From Metabacillus sp. B2-18 (GTDB lineage Bacteria; Bacillota; Bacilli; Bacillales; Bacillaceae): a stretch of 64,000 nt of DNA. Where the stretch lies: positions 1,959,501 to 2,023,500 of the forward strand of contig NZ_CP088245.1 in the NCBI RefSeq assembly GCF_021117275.1, given 5' to 3'. The notes under the pieces are model-generated. The model saw nothing but the letters and a program-made list of their open reading frames with translations. It had not been told where the DNA came from and made no database searches. Positions 21,408-29,378 of this stretch are shown here, piece after piece; within the stretch, counting starts at the first letter, position 1, and the number at the start of each line of letters is the position of its first letter. Made by a program: the position numbers and the translations under genes.

Positions 21408-22388
21408 ATGCAAAGGAAAATGATTCATATCGTAGGATTTGCCTTAATCTTAATTGTTAGCATCGGATTTTTACAAAATCCATTTACATCTTCATATGTT
21501 GATCAAATAAAGCATGCTAGTGTAACAGTGTCTAAACATCAAGACGAATTATATGAAGAAATAGCAGCAAAAGCACCGGAATACAATATTCCTGCTCAAA
21601 ATGCGGAAGTACATAAAGTATGGAAGGCAACGCCTGGATATAATGGTTTAGAGGTGGATATAGATCAGTCTTACAAGAAGATGAAAGCAAAGGGGACCTT
21701 TGATGAAAGCCTTCTTGTATACCGACAAGTCAAGCCTTCTGTTCATTTAGAGGATTTACCTGCTGAGCCAATTTATCGTGGACATCCCGATAAACCGATG
21801 GTGTCTTTCATTATTAACGTAGCATGGGGAAATGAGTACATACCTGATATGCTTGAGACTCTTAATAAGTACCATGTAAAGGCCACCTTTTTTCTTGAAG
21901 GAAGGTGGGTAAAAGAAAATCCGGATATGGCAATGATGATAGTAGATGCAGGCCATGAAATCGGAAATCATTCCTATTCACATCCAGATATGAGTCAATT
22001 ATCCAGCGGTAATATAAGAGAACAACTTTCGAAGACAAACGAAGTGATAAAATCAGTAACTGATATTACTCCAACTTGGTTTGCTCCCCCAAGTGGTAGC
22101 TTTAAAAATGAGGTCGTAAAAATTGCGAATGATATGAGCATGAAAACAGTTATGTGGAGCGTAGACACGATCGATTGGCAGCGCCCAGAGCCACATGTGT
22201 TAGTTTCAAGAGTAATGAGTAAAGTTCATAATGGAGCACTTATTTTAATGCATCCTACTTCCTCTACATCTGAGAGCCTTGAAACGTTAATTTTATCCAT
22301 TAAACAAAAAGGTTATTCCTTCGGATCTGTATCAATGCTTGTAAATGAGGAAAGGTTATCAACAAAAGATGTAGATGAGGATAATTAG
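21408..22388 (+). CDS. ylxY: Sporulation polysaccharide deacetylase-like protein YlxY
   Basis: 326 aa with one N-terminal membrane anchor (about residues 4-20), so the protein probably faces the outside or the spore coat side. The C-terminal 200 aa have the carbohydrate esterase 4 fold: HEIGNHSYSHPDMSQL (metal-binding histidines) and WFAPPSGSFKNEV. The first motif, normally TFDDG with the catalytic and metal aspartates, reads INVAWGNEYIP here, so the expected aspartates are missing. This departure appears typical of the YlxY branch; deacetylase activity is therefore doubtful. GGGGGAT precedes the ATG. It sits between pnp and mlpA as in B. subtilis. Confidence 0.88.
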   Translation: MQRKMIHIVGFALILIVSIGFLQNPFTSSYVDQIKHASVTVSKHQDELYEEIAAKAPEYNIPAQNAEVHKVWKATPGYNGLEVDIDQSYKKMKAKGTFDESLLVYRQVKPSVHLEDLPAEPIYRGHPDKPMVSFIINVAWGNEYIPDMLETLNKYHVKATFFLEGRWVKENPDMAMMIVDAGHEIGNHSYSHPDMSQLSSGNIREQLSKTNEVIKSVTDITPTWFAPPSGSFKNEVVKIANDMSMKTVMWSVDTIDWQRPEPHVLVSRVMSKVHNGALILMHPTSSTSESLETLILSIKQKGYSFGSVSMLVNEERLSTKDVDEDN

Positions 22389-22418
22389 GAAGAATGGCAA
22401 CATGAAGGAGGAACTTTT

Positions 22419-23660
22419 TTGATCAAAAAATATACTTGTCAAAATGGAGTAAGAATTGTATTGGAAAATATCCCGACGGTTCGATCAGTTGCAATCGGTG
22501 TATGGATTGGAACAGGCTCCCGTAATGAAGATCCAAAAATAAACGGAGTTTCCCATTTTTTAGAGCACATGTTTTTTAAAGGAACAAAAACAAGATCAGC
22601 TCGTGAAATTGCTGAGTCATTTGATAGCATTGGTGGTCAAGTTAATGCTTTTACTTCTAAAGAATATACTTGTTATTATGCAAAAGTTCTTGATGACCAT
22701 GCTAACTATGCGCTTGATGTGTTATCAGACATGTTTTTCAACTCAACATTTGATGAGGAAGAATTGAAAAAAGAAAAGAATGTTGTTTATGAAGAAATTA
22801 AAATGTACGATGATACACCTGATGATATTGTACATGATATTTTAAGTAAAGCTACTTATGGTAATCATCCTCTAGGTTACCCTATTTTAGGAACTGAAGA
22901 AACTCTTGCATCTTTTAACGGTGATACATTAAGAGAGTATATGAACAATCACTATACTCCTGAAAATGTTGTTGTTTCTGTTGCAGGAAATGTATCTGAA
23001 GGTTTTATTAAAGAAGTTGAGAAATTCTTCGGTTCTTATGAAACAAATGCTCAAAAACACCAAATCGGAAAACCGACGTTCATGGATCAGAAATTAGCCA
23101 AGCAAAAGGATACGGAACAAGCACATCTTTGTTTAGGTTACAATGGGCTAGAAGTCGGTCATGATGATATATATAGCTTAATTGTTTTAAATAATATATT
23201 AGGTGGAAGTATGAGCAGTCGCTTGTTCCAGGATGTACGTGAACAAAAAGGACTTGCGTATTCTGTCTTCTCCTACCATTCTTCTTATGCAGATAACGGA
23301 CTTCTTACAATTTATGGTGGGACAGGAAGTAATCAATTAAATGTTTTATTTGAAACAATTCAGGAAACATTATCAACTTTAAAAGCAGATGGAATTACTG
23401 CAAAAGAATTAGCAAACAGTAAGGAACAAATGAAAGGAAGCCTAATGCTTAGTCTTGAGAGTACGAATAGCAGAATGAGCAGAAATGGTAAAAACGAGCT
23501 CTTACTAGGCTATCACCGTTCATTAGATTCAATCATTGACAAAGTAAATGAGGTTTCTGAAGAAAGTGTTAATACTTTAGCTAACCAGGTGTTTACAGAT
23601 TCTTATTCTGTAGCGTTAATAAGTCCTGATGGAACACTCCCGGAGAGTTTAAAATCTTAA
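22419..23660 (+). CDS. mlpA: M16-family zinc peptidase MlpA
   Basis: 413 aa peptidase related to mitochondrial processing peptidase. The inverted zinc motif HFLEH (H46, E49, H50) is intact, with the distal acidic ligand in the EEIKMYDDTPDDIVHD region. The C-terminal inactive-half signature is GLAYSVFSYHS. The start is TTG at 22419, preceded by GAAGGAGGA; no in-frame ATG gives a better N-terminus (MIKKYTCQNGVRIVLE). B. subtilis MlpA (ymxG) affects exoprotease expression, as I recall. It follows ylxY by 30 bases and ends at a strong terminator. Confidence 0.92.
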   Translation: MIKKYTCQNGVRIVLENIPTVRSVAIGVWIGTGSRNEDPKINGVSHFLEHMFFKGTKTRSAREIAESFDSIGGQVNAFTSKEYTCYYAKVLDDHANYALDVLSDMFFNSTFDEEELKKEKNVVYEEIKMYDDTPDDIVHDILSKATYGNHPLGYPILGTEETLASFNGDTLREYMNNHYTPENVVVSVAGNVSEGFIKEVEKFFGSYETNAQKHQIGKPTFMDQKLAKQKDTEQAHLCLGYNGLEVGHDDIYSLIVLNNILGGSMSSRLFQDVREQKGLAYSVFSYHSSYADNGLLTIYGGTGSNQLNVLFETIQETLSTLKADGITAKELANSKEQMKGSLMLSLESTNSRMSRNGKNELLLGYHRSLDSIIDKVNEVSEESVNTLANQVFTDSYSVALISPDGTLPESLKS

Positions 23661-23667
23661 TTGAAGC

Positions 23668-23707
23668 AAAAAATGCCTACTATTTTTCATAATTGTAGGC
23701 ATTTTTT
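23668..23707 (+). terminator. Terminator after mlpA
   Basis: A stem AAAAAATGCCTAC / GTAGGCATTTTTTT with a loop of about 15 bases and a T-run. It is nearly symmetrical, but only plus-strand genes flank it. Confidence 0.8.
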
Positions 23708-23747
23708 TATGCGGTCCATTGATAAGATATATTAAGGGGGAATGGAC

Positions 23748-24008
23748 ATGAGATTAAGTGAATTAAGTGGAAAAGAAATTGTAGATGTTAAGCGTGCTGA
23801 GCGCTTGGGAGTACTTGGTCAAACTGATTTAGAAATTAATGAGCAAACTGGTCAAATTACTACATTAATTATTCCTTCATTAAAATGGTTCGGCTTAAGA
23901 AAGCAAGGACAAGAAATCCGAGTTCCTTGGCAGCATATTAAAAAGATCGGAACAGATATGATTATTCTTGATATTCCAGATGAGCAAATTGAAAAAATTG
24001 AATCTTAA
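23748..24008 (+). CDS. ymxH: PRC-barrel domain protein YmxH/YlmC family
   Basis: 86 aa. I chose ATG 23748 (MRLSELSGKEIVDVKRAERL) because AGGGGG ends seven bases ahead; ATG 23742 would sit directly against the ribosome site. The PRC-barrel fold is shown by LGVLGQTDLEINEQTGQITTL and by IRVPWQHIKKIGTDMIIL. Paralogous to YlmC, which is induced in sporulation in B. subtilis; the function is unknown. It stands as a single gene between two terminators, ahead of the dipicolinate genes. Confidence 0.85.
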   Translation: MRLSELSGKEIVDVKRAERLGVLGQTDLEINEQTGQITTLIIPSLKWFGLRKQGQEIRVPWQHIKKIGTDMIILDIPDEQIEKIES

Positions 24009-24013
24009 CTGTT

Positions 24014-24043
24014 AACGATTGGTGTTATGCCAATCGTTTTTTT
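24014..24043 (+). terminator. Terminator after ymxH
   Basis: AACGATTGG (24014-24022) pairs perfectly with CCAATCGTT (24030-24038), followed by TTTTTTG. Confidence 0.85.
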
Positions 24044-24126
24044 GTTTAGAAACTTACTATTTCCGTTTAAGGTTCTTCTATCTCCGTCACCTAAAAAGAC
24101 TCTTCTTTAATTTCTTCTGTTTATTC

Positions 24127-24154
24127 ACCCATACAACTATTTCTACATAGTATG
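24127..24154 (+). promoter_or_regulatory. Candidate sigma-K promoter of dpaAB
   Basis: ACC (24127-24129) and CATAGTATG (24146-24154), 16 bases apart, resemble the sigma-K consensus (AC and CATANNNTA). In B. subtilis the dipicolinate synthase genes are transcribed by mother-cell sigma-K, which makes the match plausible. It is a short, degenerate motif. Confidence 0.4.
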
Positions 24155-24224
24155 TTGAAGTAAGTTATCCTAGGATTTAAAAAAAGAAATTAGAAACACA
24201 TGTAAAAGAAGGTGAACTTTCGAC

Positions 24225-25127
24225 ATGTTAACTGGATTAAACGTAGCTGTAATCGGTGGCGATGCAAGGCAGCTAGAAGTTATCCGTAAATTGACTGAAC
24301 TTGATGCAAAGCTTTTGCTCATCGGTTTTGATCAGCTTGATCATGGTTTTACAGGTGCTACAAAAGTCAAGATAGATGAGGTTCAATTTAATGAAATAGA
24401 TGCCATTATTTTACCTATCCCCGGAACGAATCATGAGGGGGTTGTAGATACTGTATTTTCAAATGAAGAAGTTATTTTATCAGAAGAATTACTAGAACAA
24501 ACGCCTTCTCATTGTACGATATATTCCGGCATCTCAAATTCCTATCTAGATAACCTTGTAAGTGCAACAAATAGAAAATTAATTCAATTATTTGAACGAG
24601 ATGATGTTGCTATATATAACTCAATACCTACAGTAGAAGGAACAATTATGATGGTCATTCAGCATACTGATATTACAATTCATGGCTCAACCATAGCAGT
24701 CCTTGGGTTAGGGAGAGTCGGAATGAGTGTAGCAAGAACATTTAACTCACTAGGTGCAAAAGTTAAAGTAGGTGCCAGAGATACAGCAGATCTAGCAAGA
24801 ATTACAGAAATGGGGCTTACACCATTTCATATTGACGATATTCAACGAGAAGTGAAAGACATCGATGTTTGTATCAACACGATTCCATCTTTATTAGTCA
24901 CAGCAAAGGTAATCTCAAATATGCCGGCACACACGTTAATTGTAGACTTGGCATCTAAGCCAGGGGGAACTGATTTCCGGTATGCAGAAAAACGTGGAAT
25001 TAAAGCATTATTAGCTCCAGGATTGCCTGGAATCGTTGCACCTAAATCAGCCGGGCAAATTGTTGCAAATGTTTTATCACAACTTTTGGGTGATTTAAAA
25101 ATAGATGGAAAGGGGTCTTCTTCATGA
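24225..25127 (+). CDS. dpaA: Dipicolinate synthase subunit A
   Basis: 300 aa. With DpaB it turns dihydrodipicolinate (or its hydrated form) into dipicolinic acid in the mother cell; DPA with calcium then fills the spore core. The N-terminal domain is specific to the family and the C-terminal half is a dinucleotide-binding fold with VLGLGRVGMSVARTFNSLGA near residue 158. It overlaps dpaB by four bases (ATGA). An AGGTGA site lies ahead of the ATG. The substrate comes from the asd-dapG-dapA genes just downstream. Also called spoVFA. Confidence 0.95.
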   Translation: MLTGLNVAVIGGDARQLEVIRKLTELDAKLLLIGFDQLDHGFTGATKVKIDEVQFNEIDAIILPIPGTNHEGVVDTVFSNEEVILSEELLEQTPSHCTIYSGISNSYLDNLVSATNRKLIQLFERDDVAIYNSIPTVEGTIMMVIQHTDITIHGSTIAVLGLGRVGMSVARTFNSLGAKVKVGARDTADLARITEMGLTPFHIDDIQREVKDIDVCINTIPSLLVTAKVISNMPAHTLIVDLASKPGGTDFRYAEKRGIKALLAPGLPGIVAPKSAGQIVANVLSQLLGDLKIDGKGSSS

Positions 25128-25726
25128 AATTAGAAGGAAAAAGAATTGGATTTGGAATGACAGGTTCTCACTGCACATATGAAGAGGTATATCCACAAAT
25201 TAAGTCATTAATGGATGAAGGAGCTGACATTATACCAGTTGTCTCTCATACTGTGAAAAATACAACTACACGTTTTGGTAAAGCTGGAGAATGGGTAGAG
25301 AAAGTTGAAGAATTAACTGGCAATAAAGTAATTGACTCAATTGTGGCGGCAGAGCCACTGGGACCAAAATTGCCACTTGATTGTATGGTTATCGCACCAT
25401 TAACAGGTAACTCCATGAGTAAATTTGCCAATGCTTTAACAGACTCTCCCGTATTAATGGCAGCTAAGGCTACTCTTCGGACTCATCGTCCTGTAGTACT
25501 TGGGATCTCTACAAATGATGCATTAGGACTAAATGGTGTAAACTTAATGCGTCTTATGGCAACAAAAGATATCTACTTTATTCCATTTGGTCAGGATATG
25601 CCAGATAAAAAGCCAAATTCAATGGTGGCAAGAATGGAATCATTGTTAGATACGGTAGTAGCAGCTTTAGAAGGTAAACAATTTCAACCAGTAGTTGTAG
25701 AAAAATTCCGTGATTTAGAGAATTAA
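25124..25726 (+). CDS. dpaB: Dipicolinate synthase subunit B, flavoprotein
   Basis: 200 aa, homo-oligomeric flavin-containing cysteine decarboxylase (HFCD) fold. The N-terminus KRIGFGMTGSHCTYEEVYPQ and the flavin-contact segment APLTGNSMSKFANALTDSPV are typical of SpoVFB. It acts with DpaA in DPA synthesis. The start overlaps the dpaA stop by four bases and its GGGGTC ribosome site lies inside dpaA, so equal amounts by translational coupling are likely. Confidence 0.95.
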   Translation: MKLEGKRIGFGMTGSHCTYEEVYPQIKSLMDEGADIIPVVSHTVKNTTTRFGKAGEWVEKVEELTGNKVIDSIVAAEPLGPKLPLDCMVIAPLTGNSMSKFANALTDSPVLMAAKATLRTHRPVVLGISTNDALGLNGVNLMRLMATKDIYFIPFGQDMPDKKPNSMVARMESLLDTVVAALEGKQFQPVVVEKFRDLEN

Positions 25727-25851
25727 TTGCACAATTCAATGAAAGAATCATAAATTTTTAATCCATTCGACAATTAATGTGATAGAATAATACGTAAAAG
25801 ATTTGAAGCTATATACAGTATAAAGATATAGCTGGAAGGAGCTAGTGTTAA

Positions 25852-26895
25852 ATGGAAGCAAGAGGTTATCATGTAGCAGTAGTCGGAGCAACAGGAGCAG
25901 TAGGGCAACAAATGCTTCATACTTTAGAACAACGTAATTTTCCAATTTCAAAACTAACTTTGCTTTCTTCTGAGCGTTCTGCCGGTAAAAAGGTAATGTT
26001 CAAGAATGAAGAATATACTGTTCAAGTTGCAACACCAGAAAGCTTTGAAGGCGTACAAATTGCGTTATTCAGTGCAGGTGGAAGTGTATCTAAGCAATTT
26101 GCTCCAGAAGCTGTAAAACGAGGAGCAATTGTTGTAGACAATACGAGTGCATATAGAATGGATGAAAATGTTCCTTTAGTAGTACCTGAAGTAAACGAAG
26201 AAGCTTTAAAGAATCATAACGGAATTATTGCAAATCCAAACTGTTCAACTATTCAAATGGTTGTAGCCCTTGAACCAATCCGTAAGCAGTATGGCTTAAA
26301 TAAAGTAATTGTATCAACATATCAAGCAGTTTCAGGAGCTGGTGCAGCTGCCATTAACGAACTAAAGGAACAATCAAAAGCTATTTTAAACGGTGAAGAA
26401 TTTACTCCGGAAATTCTTCCTGTAGGTAGTGATGAAAAGCATTATCAGATTGCTTTTAATGCGATTCCACAAATTGATAAGTTCCAAGAAAATGGATTTA
26501 CATTTGAAGAAATGAAAATGATTAACGAAACGAAGAAAATTATGACTATGCCAGAGTTGCATGTTGCTGCAACTTGTGTAAGATTACCTGTTGAAACTGG
26601 TCACTCTGAGTCTGTTTATGTTGAAGTTGATTCAGAGGATGTTTCAGCACAGCAACTAAAAGAGTTGCTGAAAAATTCAGATGGAATTACTCTTCAAGAC
26701 GATCCATCTCAGCAGTTATATCCAATGCCGGCAAATTGTGTTGGAAAGAATGATGTTTTCGTAGGCAGAATTCGTAAAGATTTAGACCGCGATAATGGTT
26801 TCCACATGTGGATTGTTTCTGATAATCTATTAAAAGGTGCTGCATGGAATTCTGTACAAATCGCTGAAAGTTTAGTTAAATTACAATTAGTTTAA
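25852..26895 (+). CDS. asd: Aspartate-semialdehyde dehydrogenase
   Basis: NADPH-dependent reduction of aspartyl phosphate to aspartate semialdehyde, common to lysine, DAP, DPA, threonine and methionine synthesis. It is 347 aa. The Rossmann motif is [13 protein letters not shown]. The active-site cysteine is C131 in NPNCSTIQM, and the catalytic histidine region is [15 protein letters not shown] with [11 protein letters not shown]. An AAGGAGCTAG ribosome site precedes the ATG. The 125 bases before it contain AT-rich hexamers but no promoter I would defend strongly. It is followed by a hairpin without a T-run and by dapG. Confidence 0.95.
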   Translation: MEARGYHVAVVGATGAVGQQMLHTLEQRNFPISKLTLLSSERSAGKKVMFKNEEYTVQVATPESFEGVQIALFSAGGSVSKQFAPEAVKRGAIVVDNTSAYRMDENVPLVVPEVNEEALKNHNGIIANPNCSTIQMVVALEPIRKQYGLNKVIVSTYQAVSGAGAAAINELKEQSKAILNGEEFTPEILPVGSDEKHYQIAFNAIPQIDKFQENGFTFEEMKMINETKKIMTMPELHVAATCVRLPVETGHSESVYVEVDSEDVSAQQLKELLKNSDGITLQDDPSQQLYPMPANCVGKNDVFVGRIRKDLDRDNGFHMWIVSDNLLKGAAWNSVQIAESLVKLQLV

Positions 26896-26904
26896 CCTGT
26901 ATAG

Positions 26905-26936
26905 GAAGAGAGCATGGCGGTTTGCCAGCTCTCTTC
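26905..26936 (+). repeat. Hairpin between asd and dapG, no T-run
   Basis: GAAGAGAGC (26905-26913) pairs perfectly with GCTCTCTTC (26928-26936), with an inner TGGC/GCCA continuing the stem after one bulged A. The following bases TCTCACG are not a T-run, so this is more likely an mRNA-stabilising or processing structure than a terminator. Confidence 0.6.
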
Positions 26937-26964
26937 TCTCACGTCTATAGTAGAGGTGTTACAC

Positions 26965-28182
26965 TTGAAAATTATAGTTCAAAAATTCGGAGGAACGTCC
27001 GTCAAGGATGATCGTGGTCGTCAAATGGCTCTCGGGCATATTAAAGATGCATTAAATGATGGCTATAAAGTTGTGGCAGTCGTTTCGGCCATGGGTAGAA
27101 GTGGCGATCCTTATGCTACTGACACACTTTTAGACTTAGTTTATGGAAATATTGATAACATTTCTAAAAGAGAACAAGATATGCTACTTTCTTGTGGTGA
27201 AGTTATTTCTTCAATTGTCTTTTCCAGCCTCTTAAATCAAAATAAGATTAAAGCTACCTCCCTAACTGGAGCACAGGCTGGATTTGTGACAAATGACGAT
27301 CATACAAATGCGAAAATTCTGGAAATGGATTGTGAGCGCTTATTAGATATCCTAGCTAATCAAGATGTAGTTGTAGTGGCTGGATTCCAAGGAGCTTCCA
27401 TAAAAAGTGGAGATACCACGACGATTGGAAGAGGAGGCAGTGATACTTCGGCAGCAGCTCTTGGTGCAGCATTAGGGGCTGAATATGTGGATATTTTTAC
27501 AGATGTTGAAGGGGTAATGACAGCAGATCCTCGTATTGTTGAGAACGCAAAGCCTTTGACAAAAGTCACGTATACTGAAATTGTAAACCTTGCTTACCAA
27601 GGAGCAAAAGTAGTCCATCCTCGTGCAGTGGAAATTGCTATGCAAGCAGAGGTGCCGATACGAGTTAGGTCCACTTATTCAAAATCAACAGGAACATTAG
27701 TTACGACAAATCATTCCGCTAAAAAAGGCAGTGATGTTCATGAAAGCCTTATTACCGGAATTGCTCATGTTTCAAATGTAACTCAAATAAAAGTAGCAGC
27801 AAAAGAAGGACATTATGATGTGCAGACAGAAGTATTTAAGGCAATGGCAAAAGAAGGAATCAGTGTTGACTTCTTCAACATCACACCTAAATCAGTGATA
27901 TATACTGTTACAGATGAAGTAACGAATCAGGCCATTGATATACTTGAGGGGTTAGGTTATGAACCTATCGTTAACCGCCATTGTGCAAAAGTATCTGCAG
28001 TTGGAGCTGGTATAATGGGGGTTCCAGGTGTAACTTCAAAAATCGTAACAGCTTTATCACAACAAGGGATACAAATTCTACAATCTGCAGATAGCCATAC
28101 AACAATATGGGTACTTGTAAAAGAACATGATATGATAAAAGCGGTCAATGCTTTACATGAAGCTTTTGATCTATCAGAATAA
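26965..28182 (+). CDS. dapG: Aspartokinase I (diaminopimelate-sensitive type)
   Basis: Phosphorylates aspartate, the first step towards DAP, lysine and DPA. I chose TTG 26965 (MKIIVQKFGGTSVKDD), which has GAGGTG ahead and gives 405 aa, close to B. subtilis DapG (404). The longer in-frame start at 26914 falls in the upstream hairpin. The kinase domain contains KFGGTS and GRGGSDTSAAALGAALGAEY; two ACT domains follow (about 260-400), the likely site of feedback control. The gene neighbours (dpaAB, asd, dapA) match DapG rather than LysC. Confidence 0.94.
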   Translation: MKIIVQKFGGTSVKDDRGRQMALGHIKDALNDGYKVVAVVSAMGRSGDPYATDTLLDLVYGNIDNISKREQDMLLSCGEVISSIVFSSLLNQNKIKATSLTGAQAGFVTNDDHTNAKILEMDCERLLDILANQDVVVVAGFQGASIKSGDTTTIGRGGSDTSAAALGAALGAEYVDIFTDVEGVMTADPRIVENAKPLTKVTYTEIVNLAYQGAKVVHPRAVEIAMQAEVPIRVRSTYSKSTGTLVTTNHSAKKGSDVHESLITGIAHVSNVTQIKVAAKEGHYDVQTEVFKAMAKEGISVDFFNITPKSVIYTVTDEVTNQAIDILEGLGYEPIVNRHCAKVSAVGAGIMGVPGVTSKIVTALSQQGIQILQSADSHTTIWVLVKEHDMIKAVNALHEAFDLSE

Positions 28183-28192
28183 AAAGAGAGAA

Positions 28193-28245
28193 AAAATGCT
28201 TGGAATTTCCTTGATTCATAAGGAAATATGGCGCTGAAGCATTTT
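28193..28245 (+). repeat. Nested hairpin between dapG and dapA
   Basis: The outer arms AAAATGCTT (28193-28201) and AAGCATTTT (28237-28245) and the inner arms ATTTCCTT (28205-28212) and AAGGAAAT (28220-28227) are all perfect. There is only a four-base T-run inside the arm. It lies 18 bases ahead of the dapA ribosome site and could act as a weak terminator or a processing site. Confidence 0.6.
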
Positions 28246-28279
28246 ACGTCAGAATGCAACATAAGGAGTGAAGGTAAGA

Positions 28280-29158
28280 ATGGGTCTTTTTGGTAAAGTA
28301 TCAACAGCAATGGTAACACCATTTGATAAAAATGGAAATATTGATTTTCAAAAAACATCAACATTGATTGATTACCTTATAAATCATGGTTCTGATTCAT
28401 TAGTTATTGCGGGTACAACAGGTGAATCTCCAACTTTAAGTACTGAGGAAAAAGTTGCATTAATTAAACACTCTGTTAAGGAAGTTAATGGAAGAGTTCC
28501 TGTTATCGCTGGAACAGGCAGCAATAACACAGCTGCCTCCATTAAATTAACTAAGCAAGCTGAAGAAGCTGGTGTAGATGCTATTATGCTTGTTGTTCCT
28601 TATTATAATAAGCCAAGTCAAGAAGGTTTATATCAGCACTTTAAAACAATAGCAGAATCTACAAAGCTGCCAGTAATGTTATATAATATTCCTGGTAGAA
28701 GTGTGATTAACATGACTGTAGATACAATTGTAAGGTTATCGGAAATTCCAAACATCGTAGCAATAAAAGAAGCAAGCGGTAATTTAGATGCTATGGCCGA
28801 AATCATTTCAAAAACGGACGCTGAATTCGCACTATATACTGGTGATGACGGTTTAACTCTACCAGCCCTTTCAATAGGAGGAAATGGTGTAGTGTCCGTT
28901 GCTTCACATATTATTGGGAACGAAATGCAAGCAATGATCTCATCTTTCGAAAATGGTGATCATGCCCAAGCAGCAGAACAGCATCGTACTTTATTACCAA
29001 TTATGAAACAACTATTTGCTGCTCCAAACCCTAGTCCGGTAAAAACAGCACTTCAAGTTAAAGGCTTGGATGTTGGATCAGTACGCTTACCTTTATTACC
29101 ATTAACAAGTTTGGAACGAAACGAATTAATGGATGTTATTGATAAAAACCTAAGATAA
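28280..29158 (+). CDS. dapA: 4-hydroxy-tetrahydrodipicolinate synthase
   Basis: Condenses aspartate semialdehyde with pyruvate, the committed step to DAP, lysine and spore DPA. I chose ATG 28280 (MGLFGKVSTAMVTPFDKNG), giving 292 aa (B. subtilis 290); GTG 28268 lies inside the ribosome site. The TIM barrel carries AGTTGESPTL, the tyrosine of LVVPYYNKPSQ, and the Schiff-base lysine in VAIKEASGNLD (about residue 163). It is the last gene of the asd-dapG-dapA group, closed by a long terminator before rnjB. Confidence 0.95.
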   Translation: MGLFGKVSTAMVTPFDKNGNIDFQKTSTLIDYLINHGSDSLVIAGTTGESPTLSTEEKVALIKHSVKEVNGRVPVIAGTGSNNTAASIKLTKQAEEAGVDAIMLVVPYYNKPSQEGLYQHFKTIAESTKLPVMLYNIPGRSVINMTVDTIVRLSEIPNIVAIKEASGNLDAMAEIISKTDAEFALYTGDDGLTLPALSIGGNGVVSVASHIIGNEMQAMISSFENGDHAQAAEQHRTLLPIMKQLFAAPNPSPVKTALQVKGLDVGSVRLPLLPLTSLERNELMDVIDKNLR

Positions 29159-29162
29159 GAAT

Positions 29163-29219
29163 AGAAGAAGGGATGCTTGAGGTAAGAAAAAACTTACTCA
29201 GGTGTCTCTTCTTTTTATT
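29163..29219 (+). terminator. Long terminator after dapA
   Basis: A stem of about 22 bp, AGAAGAAGGGATGCTTGAGG (29163-29182) plus TAAG, folds back on CTTACTCAGGTGTCTCTTCT across an A-rich six-base loop with few mismatches, then TTTTTATTTT. It separates dapA from rnjB. Confidence 0.75.
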
Positions 29220-29378
29220 TTCTTTAATAAACTTTTTATCCCTTAAATTAAATCATTTATGCATGTTGAAAAAAGACTCATATATTATACGGCGAAAATT
29301 TCCTTGTATTCCATTTCTTTCATCAGTTATAATATTTCTAAGTGACGTTGAACGGGTACTTCAGTGGGGAGGATTTAC

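Noticed and set aside
26896..26964. Lysine riboswitch (L box) upstream of dapG
   Set aside because: Only a simple hairpin is present; no multi-helix L-box signature, and it is far too short.
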